Shown: positions 23,459 to 32,517 of the stretch, piece after piece
Numbering within the stretch: the first letter of the stretch is position 1
How the letters are laid out: every line of letters starts with the position of its first letter
Source: a virus
Virus record (IMG/VR): IMGVR_UViG_3300033146_000407
Span: 1-64,000 of that record
Length of the DNA: 64,000 bases
Strand: one strand, 5' to 3'
Notes under the pieces: generated by a model
Databases searched by the model: none
What the model saw: only the letters and a program-made list of their open reading frames with translations
What the model was told of the DNA's origin: nothing
Program-made: the position numbers and the translations under genes

Positions 23459-23992
23459 TCACTTAATAGCTTCTACATTCAAACTCATAAGCATTCCGCA
23501 GTCTTTATCCATATGAGGTAGGTATGCTTGGGAGTAATCATCAACATCACTATGCTCAGTATCACTCCAATCGTACTCACACACCCCAACAAAACCTACA
23601 CTTAATAGTACTGAATACAATAACCTCTTAGTAAATACCATATAATGATGATCATACTCATTTTTTTGCCCCCCAACCAAAAAACCTAATAGATAAGTTA
23701 TATCATCATCAATATTAGTATAATAATCAACGACAGCATCAAAACTAGGAACTGATACTCTAAGAATACCGTTTGGTTTTAATACTCGATACCACTCACG
23801 TAAAACATCCTCATAATCATTCCTACCTATATGTTCTAATACATGACAAGCGTATATCAACTCAACGCTATTATCATCAATGAAATGTAAATCTGTTATA
23901 GATTCTTGATAATCTATATGGTCAAATTCCTGTAAATCTATATGAACAAACCCATCGATGTATTTATCACCACAACCTAAATGTAATTTCAT
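23459..23992 (-). CDS. Class I SAM-dependent methyltransferase
   Basis: 177 residues. Motif I is LHLGCGDKYIDGFVHIDL. This is followed by SVELIYACHVLEHIGRND and WYRVLKPNGILRVSVPSFD, the type-11 methyltransferase/WcaE-like arrangement found in O-antigen and polysaccharide clusters. ATGA overlap couples it to the upstream fucosyltransferase-like gene. It probably methylates a sugar of the cassette product. Confidence 0.88.
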   Translation of the reverse strand: MKLHLGCGDKYIDGFVHIDLQEFDHIDYQESITDLHFIDDNSVELIYACHVLEHIGRNDYEDVLREWYRVLKPNGILRVSVPSFDAVVDYYTNIDDDITYLLGFLVGGQKNEYDHHYMVFTKRLLYSVLLSVGFVGVCEYDWSDTEHSDVDDYSQAYLPHMDKDCGMLMSLNVEAIK

Positions 23993-24759
23993 ACAATATC
24001 TCCTTTATTATATAACAATAAATCAACACAACCTATATGCGATGCCGCCGTAGAATAACTACTACCAAAACTACCATAAATTTTAGAGCATCTAGACAAA
24101 CACAACATATCTATTATACCAGATTTTAAGTAATTAGCATCACTTCGAATATAACTAGTTTTTTTATATACTACAACCCTACCAGGAAACATAGAAATTA
24201 TATCACGTTCAGTGTTATTATCATCAGTAGCTAGAAAAAATATAACATTAGAATTTAATAAAATCTCTTTATTCATACTATCAATAAAGAACTGAATTGG
24301 TGTCATATTTGAGCTACCAGTAAAATCCCCTCTCCTAATATGAATGCCTATAAATAAATCAACACCAGACGATATAATATTAGAAGCCTTTATCATATAT
24401 TCGTCTCTAAAATGCAACAAACTAAAATTATAATTATAATCATAAGGCAACGTCATAATAGATATACCACAAGACCTAATAACTATATCATTATTCCCAC
24501 CAATCATAGATTTTAACATATCAACAGTATCAATACTAGGTATCTCATCATAAACAACAGCATCACTAGGTAAGCTATATACAATATCCATTAATCTATC
24601 AGAAAATATAGAATCATAAGATAAAGGTATATACGACATAGTATTATGACGATCCCAATATAATGAAACTTCCTCATCAGCAATACGACATAAATAATAC
24701 ACAGATAACATAACACGAATCATATTAGAAAACCCACCAAAAGGATTTATATACACCAT
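23989..24759 (-). CDS. Fucosyltransferase-like glycosyltransferase (HxRRGD motif)
   Basis: Start set to the ATG at 24759 (GGGAG 5 nt upstream); 256 residues. The N-terminus NPFGGFSNMIRVMLS resembles the GG-GNQ motif of GT11-type alpha-1,2-fucosyltransferases. The donor motif GIHIRRGDF is clear. Near the C-terminus IYGSFGSSYSTAASHI fits the conserved Ser-rich motif. It probably adds fucose or a related deoxysugar from a GDP-sugar. It is the second such enzyme in the cassette, next to the one at 24769. Confidence 0.75.
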   Translation of the reverse strand: MVYINPFGGFSNMIRVMLSVYYLCRIADEEVSLYWDRHNTMSYIPLSYDSIFSDRLMDIVYSLPSDAVVYDEIPSIDTVDMLKSMIGGNNDIVIRSCGISIMTLPYDYNYNFSLLHFRDEYMIKASNIISSGVDLFIGIHIRRGDFTGSSNMTPIQFFIDSMNKEILLNSNVIFFLATDDNNTERDIISMFPGRVVVYKKTSYIRSDANYLKSGIIDMLCLSRCSKIYGSFGSSYSTAASHIGCVDLLLYNKGDIV

Positions 24760-24768
24760 AAACACTCC

Positions 24769-25674
24769 CTAAAATTGACTAAACACATCTTGTATATATC
24801 CCCCATCACACGCATCTTGTATATATCCCCCAGAACCCGTACCATCATACAAATACATATCAGTACCAAATACAACTCCAGCAGTCGTAGCAAATGAAGT
24901 TGATGTAGTAAAAGCAAACTTAGATTTTCCTATAGTAACCCAATCAGATATAGACTCTAAATCAACAAAATAAGCAGAATGCCTCATAGGATAGGCACTC
25001 AATATAATATTAAAATTAGATAATCTGTCAATAAGAATACGAACAACTTCTTCGGAATCCGAGGTAATGAATACATTACCAGATAATATTCCCTTATCCA
25101 ACAACACAGAATCTAACCTATCCATAAACATACTAAGTTTTGATAAATTACTATAATTTGAATCATAAAACGATCTAAACTGAACACTAATGTAATCAAC
25201 TGAGTCATAATCAACGGTCTTCTTAGCTATATTATCTAATTTAGAATTAATACGAATTAAAGGAGACCAATAATATATAAGATAATCATAATAAGAAGAA
25301 CCACCAATACTAGAAAGCATAGACTCATATAAATCAGTGTAATTTTTATTATTTATTAAGTAATTACCACCCATATCAGTGCCATCACCACACACAATAA
25401 TATCCTCATCAAAATCAAGAATATTATACATTGCTGTTGGTATCATAGCTGAAGTAAAATTATTAGCTTCTGACGGGGAAAACTTTATAGAAGATAACTC
25501 CGATATATCAACACTAGCATCTATAAAATCAAACCCATTAACCATATACCAATCAGTAACTATTAAAGATCTTCCAGTAAACACAGATAGCATACAAACT
25601 CCAGCAAATGACCGTAATTGATTACCAAACCCACACCCACCTGGATTATTATATAATATATACTTAGTGCTAAT
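24769..25674 (-). CDS. Fucosyltransferase-like glycosyltransferase with apparent AUU start
   Basis: The first ATG (25593) would drop the family's N-terminal signature. The open frame upstream encodes NNPGGCGFGNQLRSFAG, the expected GG-GNQ donor-fold motif. Reading back, a GGAG RBS lies 7 nt before an ATT at 25674, and this ATT overlaps the stop of the exostosin-like gene (ATTAG). I therefore propose AUU initiation, giving 301 residues. Other motifs are DYISVQFRSFYDS, VFITSDSEEVV and FTTSTSFATTAG. The C-terminus has a duplicated GGYIQD segment. A frameshift or sequencing error at the start is the main alternative. Confidence 0.65.
   Translation of the reverse strand: MSTKYILYNNPGGCGFGNQLRSFAGVCMLSVFTGRSLIVTDWYMVNGFDFIDASVDISELSSIKFSPSEANNFTSAMIPTAMYNILDFDEDIIVCGDGTDMGGNYLINNKNYTDLYESMLSSIGGSSYYDYLIYYWSPLIRINSKLDNIAKKTVDYDSVDYISVQFRSFYDSNYSNLSKLSMFMDRLDSVLLDKGILSGNVFITSDSEEVVRILIDRLSNFNIILSAYPMRHSAYFVDLESISDWVTIGKSKFAFTTSTSFATTAGVVFGTDMYLYDGTGSGGYIQDACDGGYIQDVFSQF
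24786..24832. repeat. 20-bp direct repeat pair in the 3' end of the fucosyltransferase-like gene
   Basis: CATCTTGTATATATCCCCCA occurs at 24786-24805 and 24813-24832, 27 bp apart, so the reading frame is kept. It encodes the doubled GGYIQD segment near the C-terminus. Confidence 0.9.
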
Positions 25675-26539
25675 AACAAAACTCCTTTAAATACAAATAC
25701 ACACATTTATACATATTATCTGAATTAAAATATGTATAAAACACTTCCTTAGCCCTCTCAGACATCTTCAACACATCTTCATCGCTAAATGAATTTAATA
25801 TTTCTGGTATCTTATCAACATCAGCCTCATTTATTGTAACCGAAAACTCATTCCAATCAAGCATAAAACTTAATGGTGGTTGCCAATCATCCGATATAAT
25901 AACTGGAATAGTACCAACCATCATACTTTCATATAATCTATAGGACGTTCTACCATAACCTCTAGGACATAAACTAAACTTAGAACGTTTTATAGTTTTA
26001 ATATAATTAGACCTAAACTCAATATCATTATTATCAACACCCCAACCGGAATACCCCTCACATTCATTAGGATACAAATCTATTATTGTTTTCCGTATAG
26101 AATGAGTCCAATTAGCACCTTTAAATGAAAATAATAAATCCTTAACAACATCACCATCAATATCAGAAGCGACCGTAGTTCTAGGTATACCAATAAAATT
26201 TTTTAATGTATATGATGATTCAGGAGAAAATACTAAACTATCATCACCAAAATCATAAAAACAATCTAAATTATCAAAATTAACTATGTATACAGGATTA
26301 GATATTCCCACTCTAGCCTCATCGATAGTATCTTGAACTTCCTGTGAATAATTAACTCCACCAGCATACTTCTGCATATTATCAAAAATAGTAAAATCAA
26401 GAATATTCACATCAAAATCTTTATACATATCAATATTATCATATATATGATTTATGATTGTAGTTGTTATCGCATCACCAGTCCATAAACTATCAGTTAT
26501 ATCTTTGTTTATTGGATACTTCGTTTTAATTATTTCCAT
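25670..26539 (-). CDS. Exostosin-like (GT47-type) glycosyltransferase
   Basis: 289 residues. The exostosin-family core is visible: IKRSKFSLCPRGYGRTSYRL, then YESMMVGTIPVIISDDWQPP and FSVTINEADVDKIPEIL. These match the GT-B C-terminal donor-binding half of GT47 enzymes. There is no membrane anchor. AAGG RBS upstream; the start lies inside the end of the three-domain glycosyltransferase, so translation is coupled. Sugar specificity is unknown. Confidence 0.85.
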   Translation of the reverse strand: MEIIKTKYPINKDITDSLWTGDAITTTIINHIYDNIDMYKDFDVNILDFTIFDNMQKYAGGVNYSQEVQDTIDEARVGISNPVYIVNFDNLDCFYDFGDDSLVFSPESSYTLKNFIGIPRTTVASDIDGDVVKDLLFSFKGANWTHSIRKTIIDLYPNECEGYSGWGVDNNDIEFRSNYIKTIKRSKFSLCPRGYGRTSYRLYESMMVGTIPVIISDDWQPPLSFMLDWNEFSVTINEADVDKIPEILNSFSDEDVLKMSERAKEVFYTYFNSDNMYKCVYLYLKEFCY

Positions 26540-29114
26540 TATTCAACCTTTTTATTATCCGATATAAAGATTTATGATTATTGTTTGTGGATTCCTCTAA
26601 AAACTTCATTATAACATCTCTATGTCTATTATTATCTACATCTCTCACCGTACTAGCATCGTTAATGAGATGTACGTGAGCATTCACAATCTCTTTTCCA
26701 CTAATACATATCATATCATCACTACCAAAATGAATAGATAAATTAGGATTATTATTCATCTTCCAGTAAGCAACATTAAACACATCCTCAAGTTCACCAA
26801 AAGTATAGTTACAAGTATCAACAGCTAACTCAAATGGTTTCTGTTCGAAGAATAAATCATCACTCATATAAGACTCCCACTCATCAATAAACTCATCAGA
26901 TCGAATTACTATCATACCAACATTATATTTGCCATACTTCTCTTCAGCAACCTTATCTATAAGATTATGACTAGTAGCCATAACATCAATAGAGCTATTT
27001 GTAATATAGTCTAAAAACGTTTTACCAAAAGGAGACAACATTATCATGTCAGTATCCATAATAAAAGCATACCCATGTCTATCCATAGACATTCGAGCGA
27101 TATCCAATTTAGTCTTAACTAAATTATAAAATTTACGGTCTTCATTGGCATCAGCAAATCTATGAGATCCTTGTTCTTCAACTAATACATTACATTCAAC
27201 ATCACTGAATATAGGATCAGATAAAACTTCAGCGGTTTTAGCATCAGTAGATAATATCCATTTACAATTTTGATGATACTGTAACATTGATAATCTAAAT
27301 AATAAAAATTCATTTATCACATTCTCAGTAACAACAGAACACACGTAAATATCATCATCCTTATAATCAACATTAATATATGGGTTATAAGCGTAAGCAT
27401 TATGAACGATGATGTTATCCTCCACTTTGTGATAAGAATAACACGAATTAACTAATAAATAAGGAGAAGGCAATTTAGTACTTTCATCATAATTCCTAAT
27501 AGCCGACTTATGATTGTGATATAATATAACATCATTAACAGGATTTAATACCGTATATCCAGCCTCTTTTATCAATAAAGCAATCTTATTGTCACAGCCA
27601 AGAATACCCATAGTAAAATCTCCCGATATATCCTTAATTTTACCTTTAAATAACCAAGCATCTTGAGACCCGGCAGGATTTATATCCTGAACCCATGTTA
27701 AATTATCAGTAGATATAAGTTCTTTTCTACTAAGAACCCAAGACTCACCATAATCAATATAAGTTTTAATACGTTTCACGCTATCTTCTAATAAAAAACA
27801 ATCAGAATTGATAATCATATTAATATCATCTTCATATGTCCTATCATTAATCATATCAAACATATGCGAATATGTAGGTCTATCATCAACAGAAATTAAT
27901 TTAACTTTTTTAATATTTAATATGGGATCATTTACTAATTTTTTATCATCTATAACTAAATATATATTATCAATCTCTTTATTTTCTATCAATTTATTCA
28001 ATGAAAATTTTAACTCTTCATTACGATTATCATCAGAATCAATATAATAATTATAATAAACATTAAATTTACCATTAAAATCAACCCCCTCAGATATAAT
28101 ATGTCTGATATGATGTTCTTGCCAATCAGCATCAGTCCGCAATTCAATTATTTCATAATTAGATAAATTTCTATTAATATTAAATCTAGGTATGGCTCCA
28201 TCTAATAGATGCTTATTACGAACACCTTCAGGATCACTAATAATAAACTTATCAGGATCTATTATATCATAAACACTTTCTCTATTAGACCGACAACCAA
28301 CCATTACTTTATCAAATAAATGATCTTTTAAATAATCAGCAACATAATTAGCCCACATACGTTCATATTTAAGTTCACCTAACCAAGGACCAACCATAAG
28401 AACTTTCTCTATATGGTTTGGTTTGTTTGGATGATCGTTAAACATAACAACACTACACTTCTCTGAATATGTAAATAAAAGAATATTATCTTTAAAATCA
28501 TTCTTCCACATACAATAATCAAATACTAATTGATCCCGCTTGGTATTATTCTTCGGTGAGATTTCTCCCCATACAGAATCACTAAACTTAATTAAATTTT
28601 CATCCTTAAATTTACGAACAGACAATCCAGTTTCAACCATAATAGTATATTCATCAGGATATCCAGAATTAAAATACCCCTCAACCTGATTAATCATATC
28701 AGATTTAATATCTTTATTCAATGCTATATTAGCACCTAATTCTTCTTTAAGAGTTGATCTACTAGGATGTTTTTCAATATATAACGATTTATCGGATTTA
28801 GATAAAGTATCAATAAACTTAACCAAATTTTTAGTATTAAATTTAGTAAAACTACAATCAACCCAAACCATAATATCATATTTATCATGATCTAAATAAA
28901 CATGAGGTTGCCATTTATAATAATATGAAGATCTAGCATTATCACCAGGAACTTCCATATCTTCAACATATCGAATATCCCACACACTAGACTCTAAACG
29001 CTTCATATTAGTATAGCATATCACATCAAACTTATCAATATCATAATCAAATGATGGTAGTATTGAATCGTAAGCCCCCATAATAGACGTTACAATAGCA
29101 ATCTTCTTATCCAT
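26526..29114 (-). CDS. Three-domain glycosyltransferase
   Basis: Start set to the ATG at 29114 (GGAG 7 nt upstream), giving 862 residues. Domain 1 (about 1-230) has IAIVTSIMGAYDSILP, DVICYTN and MVWVDCSFTKF, as in DUF616/TOD1-like transferases. Domain 2 (about 285-560) has INSDCFLLEDS and AGSQDAWLFKG, a GT2-like core. Domain 3 (about 600-850) has VKTKLDIARM, AFIMDTDMIML with a DTD motif, and FFEQKPFELAV, and is paralogous to the separate enzyme at 7123. Such a fusion would add several sugars in sequence. It overlaps the GT2 gene upstream by 8 bp. Confidence 0.8.
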   Translation of the reverse strand: MDKKIAIVTSIMGAYDSILPSFDYDIDKFDVICYTNMKRLESSVWDIRYVEDMEVPGDNARSSYYYKWQPHVYLDHDKYDIMVWVDCSFTKFNTKNLVKFIDTLSKSDKSLYIEKHPSRSTLKEELGANIALNKDIKSDMINQVEGYFNSGYPDEYTIMVETGLSVRKFKDENLIKFSDSVWGEISPKNNTKRDQLVFDYCMWKNDFKDNILLFTYSEKCSVVMFNDHPNKPNHIEKVLMVGPWLGELKYERMWANYVADYLKDHLFDKVMVGCRSNRESVYDIIDPDKFIISDPEGVRNKHLLDGAIPRFNINRNLSNYEIIELRTDADWQEHHIRHIISEGVDFNGKFNVYYNYYIDSDDNRNEELKFSLNKLIENKEIDNIYLVIDDKKLVNDPILNIKKVKLISVDDRPTYSHMFDMINDRTYEDDINMIINSDCFLLEDSVKRIKTYIDYGESWVLSRKELISTDNLTWVQDINPAGSQDAWLFKGKIKDISGDFTMGILGCDNKIALLIKEAGYTVLNPVNDVILYHNHKSAIRNYDESTKLPSPYLLVNSCYSYHKVEDNIIVHNAYAYNPYINVDYKDDDIYVCSVVTENVINEFLLFRLSMLQYHQNCKWILSTDAKTAEVLSDPIFSDVECNVLVEEQGSHRFADANEDRKFYNLVKTKLDIARMSMDRHGYAFIMDTDMIMLSPFGKTFLDYITNSSIDVMATSHNLIDKVAEEKYGKYNVGMIVIRSDEFIDEWESYMSDDLFFEQKPFELAVDTCNYTFGELEDVFNVAYWKMNNNPNLSIHFGSDDMICISGKEIVNAHVHLINDASTVRDVDNNRHRDVIMKFLEESTNNNHKSLYRIIKRLNNGNN

Positions 29115-29826
29115 AAACCCGCTCCAAATCAATTTTGTATTCATATAATGGTATGTCAATTAACATAGATTTATTGTATTTATATAACGTTTCTAAACAA
29201 AAATCATAGTCCTCCCCAGTACCATCACCTTTTCTACATAAAGAGACATTATAGGGCTCTTTCCATTCAATATCATCTAATACCTCCCTACGAATACAAA
29301 CAACCCCTGTACCTATCCTAAAACCAAATTCAGCACCATAATACCGAGTATAATTCCACACACTAGCTAAATCTCCGAAAGGTAAATATCGTTTTGTTAA
29401 TTCATCGGATGTAACTACTCTAATCTTTGAGTAATCTATATCCAACATAGGGACGGGTCTATTAAAATTTATAGTATGATTCAATGCAACAATATCATAT
29501 TCTTCAAAATAATGCTTAACAACTTCCACTCGTTGAGGTGAGGGTATATCGTCATCATCTTGATATATAATTAAATCACCAGAAGTTAACTCTTTTGTAT
29601 GTGATCTATTATTTCCGGCACTAACCATTAATTTCTGAACATACAGCTTAACATTATCCATCTTCTGTATATCTATAAGTTTATCTATAGATTCTTGAGT
29701 ATCTACACCAGAAGCATTAATAACTATCTCATCAGGAACAACAGTGCCGGAATTATAAATATTAACGATATTTTTTAAATTATCAAAACTTCTTGGTATA
29801 GAAGGTATATAAACACTAATTTTCAT
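29107..29826 (-). CDS. GT2-family glycosyltransferase
   Basis: Start at the ATG at 29826 with AAGG 8 nt upstream; a longer in-frame TTG start would fall within the promoter. 239 residues. The N-terminal KISVYIPSIPRSFDNL and the metal-binding IIYQDDDDIPSPQRV are typical GT-A/GT2 motifs. DYDFCLETLYKYNKS near the C-terminus fits the acceptor-side ED-like motif. First gene of the seven-gene cassette and directly behind the sigma70-type promoter. Confidence 0.88.
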   Translation of the reverse strand: MKISVYIPSIPRSFDNLKNIVNIYNSGTVVPDEIVINASGVDTQESIDKLIDIQKMDNVKLYVQKLMVSAGNNRSHTKELTSGDLIIYQDDDDIPSPQRVEVVKHYFEEYDIVALNHTINFNRPVPMLDIDYSKIRVVTSDELTKRYLPFGDLASVWNYTRYYGAEFGFRIGTGVVCIRREVLDDIEWKEPYNVSLCRKGDGTGEDYDFCLETLYKYNKSMLIDIPLYEYKIDLERVYG

Positions 29827-29855
29827 CAATACAACCTTAATAATAAATATCAACT

Positions 29856-29884
29856 AGTATATAACAAATATAATAATTTGTCAA
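29856..29884 (-). promoter_or_regulatory. Sigma70-type promoter of the glycan cassette
   Basis: Minus strand: TTGACA (29884-29879), 17-bp spacer, TATACT (29861-29856); 29 bp upstream of the GT2 start. No other promoter of this quality is seen within the next seven genes. Confidence 0.85.
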
Positions 29885-29885
29885 T

Positions 29886-29921
29886 AAAAAAGAGTGGAAA
29901 ATTTCTCTTCCACTCTTTTAC
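29886..29921 (-). terminator. Terminator after the large acidic gene
   Basis: In minus-strand RNA, AAAGAGTGGAA and TTCCACTCTTT form a perfect 11-bp stem around an 8-10 nt loop, followed by a short U-run. It separates the acidic gene from the glycan-cassette promoter. Confidence 0.85.
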
Positions 29922-29941
29922 TTATATATATTTTAATATAT

Positions 29942-31324
29942 CTATTTAGTATCACCAAACTTGGATGGAGCATTAGCACCAATAGCAGATGATAATCTAA
30001 ATAAAGGAGTAGCATCTTCATTATCAATAATGGTATTCACCCATTCTAATGAATCATCAACTGGTCCTCTATTAGCAGTCTCTACATGTGCATCAATCTC
30101 TTTAATTGGAGCCTTAGATACCCAATCACTAATATACTTAATAGCATCATCTATCATGTATTTAGAAGCAACCTCACCAAGTTCACCTTTTTGATCACCT
30201 TCTTGGTCTAACTCATTAGCCATAGCTTTACCTTTAGGTTTCATTTCTATTGGATCATTGCTTTCAGAAAAAAAACTAAGACCATCAATATACTTACGAC
30301 CTTCACCGATAGAAGGTTCTTCTTCATCTTCTAACTCTTTAGATTTTTTGTTAGTAGAAAAATCTTCATCTTCGTCTTCATCAGAATCACTCTTGTCGTC
30401 AAGCTTGGCTAACAGATCTTCAATATCGCTCCACACAACATCGTCATCGTTTGAATCATCTACCTCATCAAGAGATTCTTTATCACCCTTACCTTTTTTA
30501 AGAAAAAGCTTATCTTCTTCAACTTCAGATTCATCAATTTCCTCTTCTTCAGATTCGATAAGTTTATCTAAAACTCCCTCATAAAGACTAACGTCTTCAG
30601 TATAACCAAAGGACTCCTCAAGATCTTCTTCAGATTCTTCTTCAATAGGACCCATACGATCAGTATGCTTCTTAATAGCTTCGATATCATCACTAGTAGC
30701 TTCATCCACATCTTCACGCTCTTTGTTCTTATCCATTTTAGATTTAAACTCTTTAGAGTCGTAATAAGCCATAAGTTCTTCATATTCCTGATCAGTCAGT
30801 CCACCCTCAGATTCATCAAGATCTTCCGATTCAGTATCCTCTTCATCAAGAACAACCGAAGGCTCTTTCGGTAAACTCTTCTTTTTTGATTTACGAGTTT
30901 TCTTTTTCTTTTTAGGAGTAGCAGCTTCAAGTTCTAATAAATCATCCTCATCCTCTTCAACATCAACACTCATAGCTGGAATATCAATAGATTCTTTACC
31001 TGGTGCATGTTTACTTTTATCAATAGGAGAATTCTCATGAGTATGAATCACGATTTTAATATCACCCTCATTCATATTATTAATAGATTTAACTAAACTA
31101 TTAATATTCTCATTAACATAATCAACATCAATACCATCAGGTGCTGTTGATTCGTTAGTGAAGTATTCTTTTAAATTAAGAATAGCTTCTTTTTTACTCG
31201 TATACATACCATTAAACGCCATAGCAATAGTATGATTCTTCTTTTGTTCCATAGCCTCTGCTACTTGACGAACTCCGTCAACATTAACATTACTATAGCC
31301 TTCTAATAATTCTAGAAAATCCAT
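29942..31324 (-). CDS. Large acidic low-complexity late protein
   Basis: 460 residues. A short folded-looking N-terminus (MDFLELLEGYSNVNVDGVRQ) is followed by long Glu/Asp/Ser-rich stretches, interrupted by a Lys block (PKKKKKTRKSKKKS) near residue 140. A more ordered helical C-terminus follows (MIDDAIKYISDWVSKAP to SAIGANAPSKFGD). No family recognised. The exact late promoter and a dedicated terminator make it a single late unit. Composition fits a scaffold, prohead-core or internal virion protein, but this is inference. Confidence 0.75.
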   Translation of the reverse strand: MDFLELLEGYSNVNVDGVRQVAEAMEQKKNHTIAMAFNGMYTSKKEAILNLKEYFTNESTAPDGIDVDYVNENINSLVKSINNMNEGDIKIVIHTHENSPIDKSKHAPGKESIDIPAMSVDVEEDEDDLLELEAATPKKKKKTRKSKKKSLPKEPSVVLDEEDTESEDLDESEGGLTDQEYEELMAYYDSKEFKSKMDKNKEREDVDEATSDDIEAIKKHTDRMGPIEEESEEDLEESFGYTEDVSLYEGVLDKLIESEEEEIDESEVEEDKLFLKKGKGDKESLDEVDDSNDDDVVWSDIEDLLAKLDDKSDSDEDEDEDFSTNKKSKELEDEEEPSIGEGRKYIDGLSFFSESNDPIEMKPKGKAMANELDQEGDQKGELGEVASKYMIDDAIKYISDWVSKAPIKEIDAHVETANRGPVDDSLEWVNTIIDNEDATPLFRLSSAIGANAPSKFGDTK

Positions 31325-31346
31325 AAGGAACTCCCTTTTAATTTTT

Positions 31347-31354
31347 TATTTATA
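31347..31354 (-). promoter_or_regulatory. Late promoter box (TATAAATA)
   Basis: Exact minus-strand box, 22 bp upstream of the acidic gene start at 31324. Confidence 0.7.
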
Positions 31355-31362
31355 AACAGATC

Positions 31363-31506
31363 TTAAAAAAAAAGTTCTGTTATTGTTTCGTCATCATCGT
31401 CATCGTCTTCGTCATCATTTAAATCATAATACGAAATATATTCTTCAAAATCTTCAATATCATTTTCATCATATTGATAATCATCATAGTTAGATCTAAT
31501 AGTCAT
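31363..31506 (-). CDS. Very small acidic protein
   Basis: 47 residues from ATG 31506 to TAA 31363, beginning MTIRSNYDDYQYDEN and ending in an Asp run and ETITELFF. It fits tightly between regA and the acidic gene in the same orientation, which supports a real gene. No clear Shine-Dalgarno is visible, so translation may be coupled to regA upstream. Function unknown; extreme acidity suggests a partner-binding or DNA-mimic role. Confidence 0.5.
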   Translation of the reverse strand: MTIRSNYDDYQYDENDIEDFEEYISYYDLNDDEDDDDDDETITELFF

Positions 31507-31518
31507 ATAATACCACCA

Positions 31519-31911
31519 TCACACATTTAAATTATGTCTACTTCTAAGAGTAAACAAATTAATTTTATGATGAATTGACCAATCGTCTTTATCATCGTGA
31601 GGTAATACAAAAACAAAACTATCATGAGGTTCTATGAATTTATCTTCAATATCAATAAGACCCCAATTTTTCAAACAAAACGCTATGCTATTACGCCTAA
31701 GTATATCCTGTTCATCAATATTATCATAAGCATCATCTCTACTCATCATAAACAACTGCTTAAAATGAACTAAATAAGAATGATCATCATCCTCATAAAC
31801 ATAACAGCTAGGGAATAACACTTTATCTTTTTTATTAGCTATACCCATTCGATTCAACGTCTCTTGTATAACCTTTTTATCTACTAGCAATTTAACTTTC
31901 AATAGCTTCAT
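31519..31911 (-). CDS. regA: RegA translational repressor
   Basis: 130 residues from the ATG at 31911 (GGAG 7 nt upstream; an ATG two codons earlier is possible). Alignment by eye to T4 RegA is strong: ETLNRMGIANKKDKVLFPSC, then YLVHFKQLF, ILRRNSIAFCLKNWGLIDI. T4 RegA is 122 residues, so it is full length. RegA binds the initiation regions of many early mRNAs, including its own, and blocks translation. An exact late-type promoter lies 40 bp upstream. It ties this genome to the T4 superfamily. Confidence 0.95.
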   Translation of the reverse strand: MKLLKVKLLVDKKVIQETLNRMGIANKKDKVLFPSCYVYEDDDHSYLVHFKQLFMMSRDDAYDNIDEQDILRRNSIAFCLKNWGLIDIEDKFIEPHDSFVFVLPHDDKDDWSIHHKINLFTLRSRHNLNV

Positions 31912-31951
31912 ATACATTCTCCAATATTTGTCACACTTTATAATTCTAAAC

Positions 31952-31959
31952 TATTTATA
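31952..31959 (-). promoter_or_regulatory. Late promoter box (TATAAATA) upstream of regA
   Basis: Exact minus-strand box, 40 bp upstream of the chosen regA start. Confidence 0.6.
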
Positions 31960-31971
31960 TAAATTAATAGT

Positions 31972-32508
31972 TTATTCCAACATCAAACCAATACCATCCT
32001 CTGTCGTTAGATTAAAGGCACAGTCTTCAGTTAATATAAATAATATATCCTCATCTTGATATTTAGGGACCCATACACCAGCACAGTAGTATTCACATTG
32101 AACTGATGTTGCTGATGTAGGACAACAAGTCCGAACACCAATTTTAGCCACTCCAGAAGTTGGTCCACATAAACCAACACCAATTTCAGCAGTAGGTATA
32201 GTACAATCGAAATCATAATCAGTCACAAATTGATGAGTCAATCCAAAAACTCTTGAACCATATATAACATACGAATGATCAATCTTATGATAGATAAATA
32301 CATCTTCAGCAACAATACGGAACCAACAAGGTACAGACCACTCACTCTCTTGTCCTGTTTGGGGGTTTTTCGCTTTAACTCGCCACCAATACACCGTATA
32401 GTGCTCTAAACCCTTTTCGAGCTCAGATTGTGTCACATTTTGAACTACTTTATTTACTGTTAGTTCATGAAAATCCTCATATAATGATACTTGTAATATA
32501 TAATACAT
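31972..32508 (-). CDS. Fibronectin type III-like small protein
   Basis: 178 residues. An FnIII-type domain occupies the first 70 or so: YILQVSLYEDFHELTV, then HYTVYWWRVKAKNPQTGQESEW, with the typical W-R-V-x-A core. The rest is Gly/Cys-rich and repetitive (IGVGLCGP, IGVRTCCPTS). It is 9 bp after the tube-like gene and probably co-transcribed with it. A virion decoration or fibre-attachment role is likely by context. Confidence 0.6.
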   Translation of the reverse strand: MYYILQVSLYEDFHELTVNKVVQNVTQSELEKGLEHYTVYWWRVKAKNPQTGQESEWSVPCWFRIVAEDVFIYHKIDHSYVIYGSRVFGLTHQFVTDYDFDCTIPTAEIGVGLCGPTSGVAKIGVRTCCPTSATSVQCEYYCAGVWVPKYQDEDILFILTEDCAFNLTTEDGIGLMLE

Positions 32509-32517
32509 ATAGTTTCC

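Noticed and set aside
30258-30584. Ser-rich plus-strand ORF opposite the large acidic gene (also 21696-21929 and 21470-21760)
   Set aside because: These are antisense shadows of Glu/Asp codons (GAA/GAT read back as TTC/ATC/TCT), with no RBS and extreme composition.
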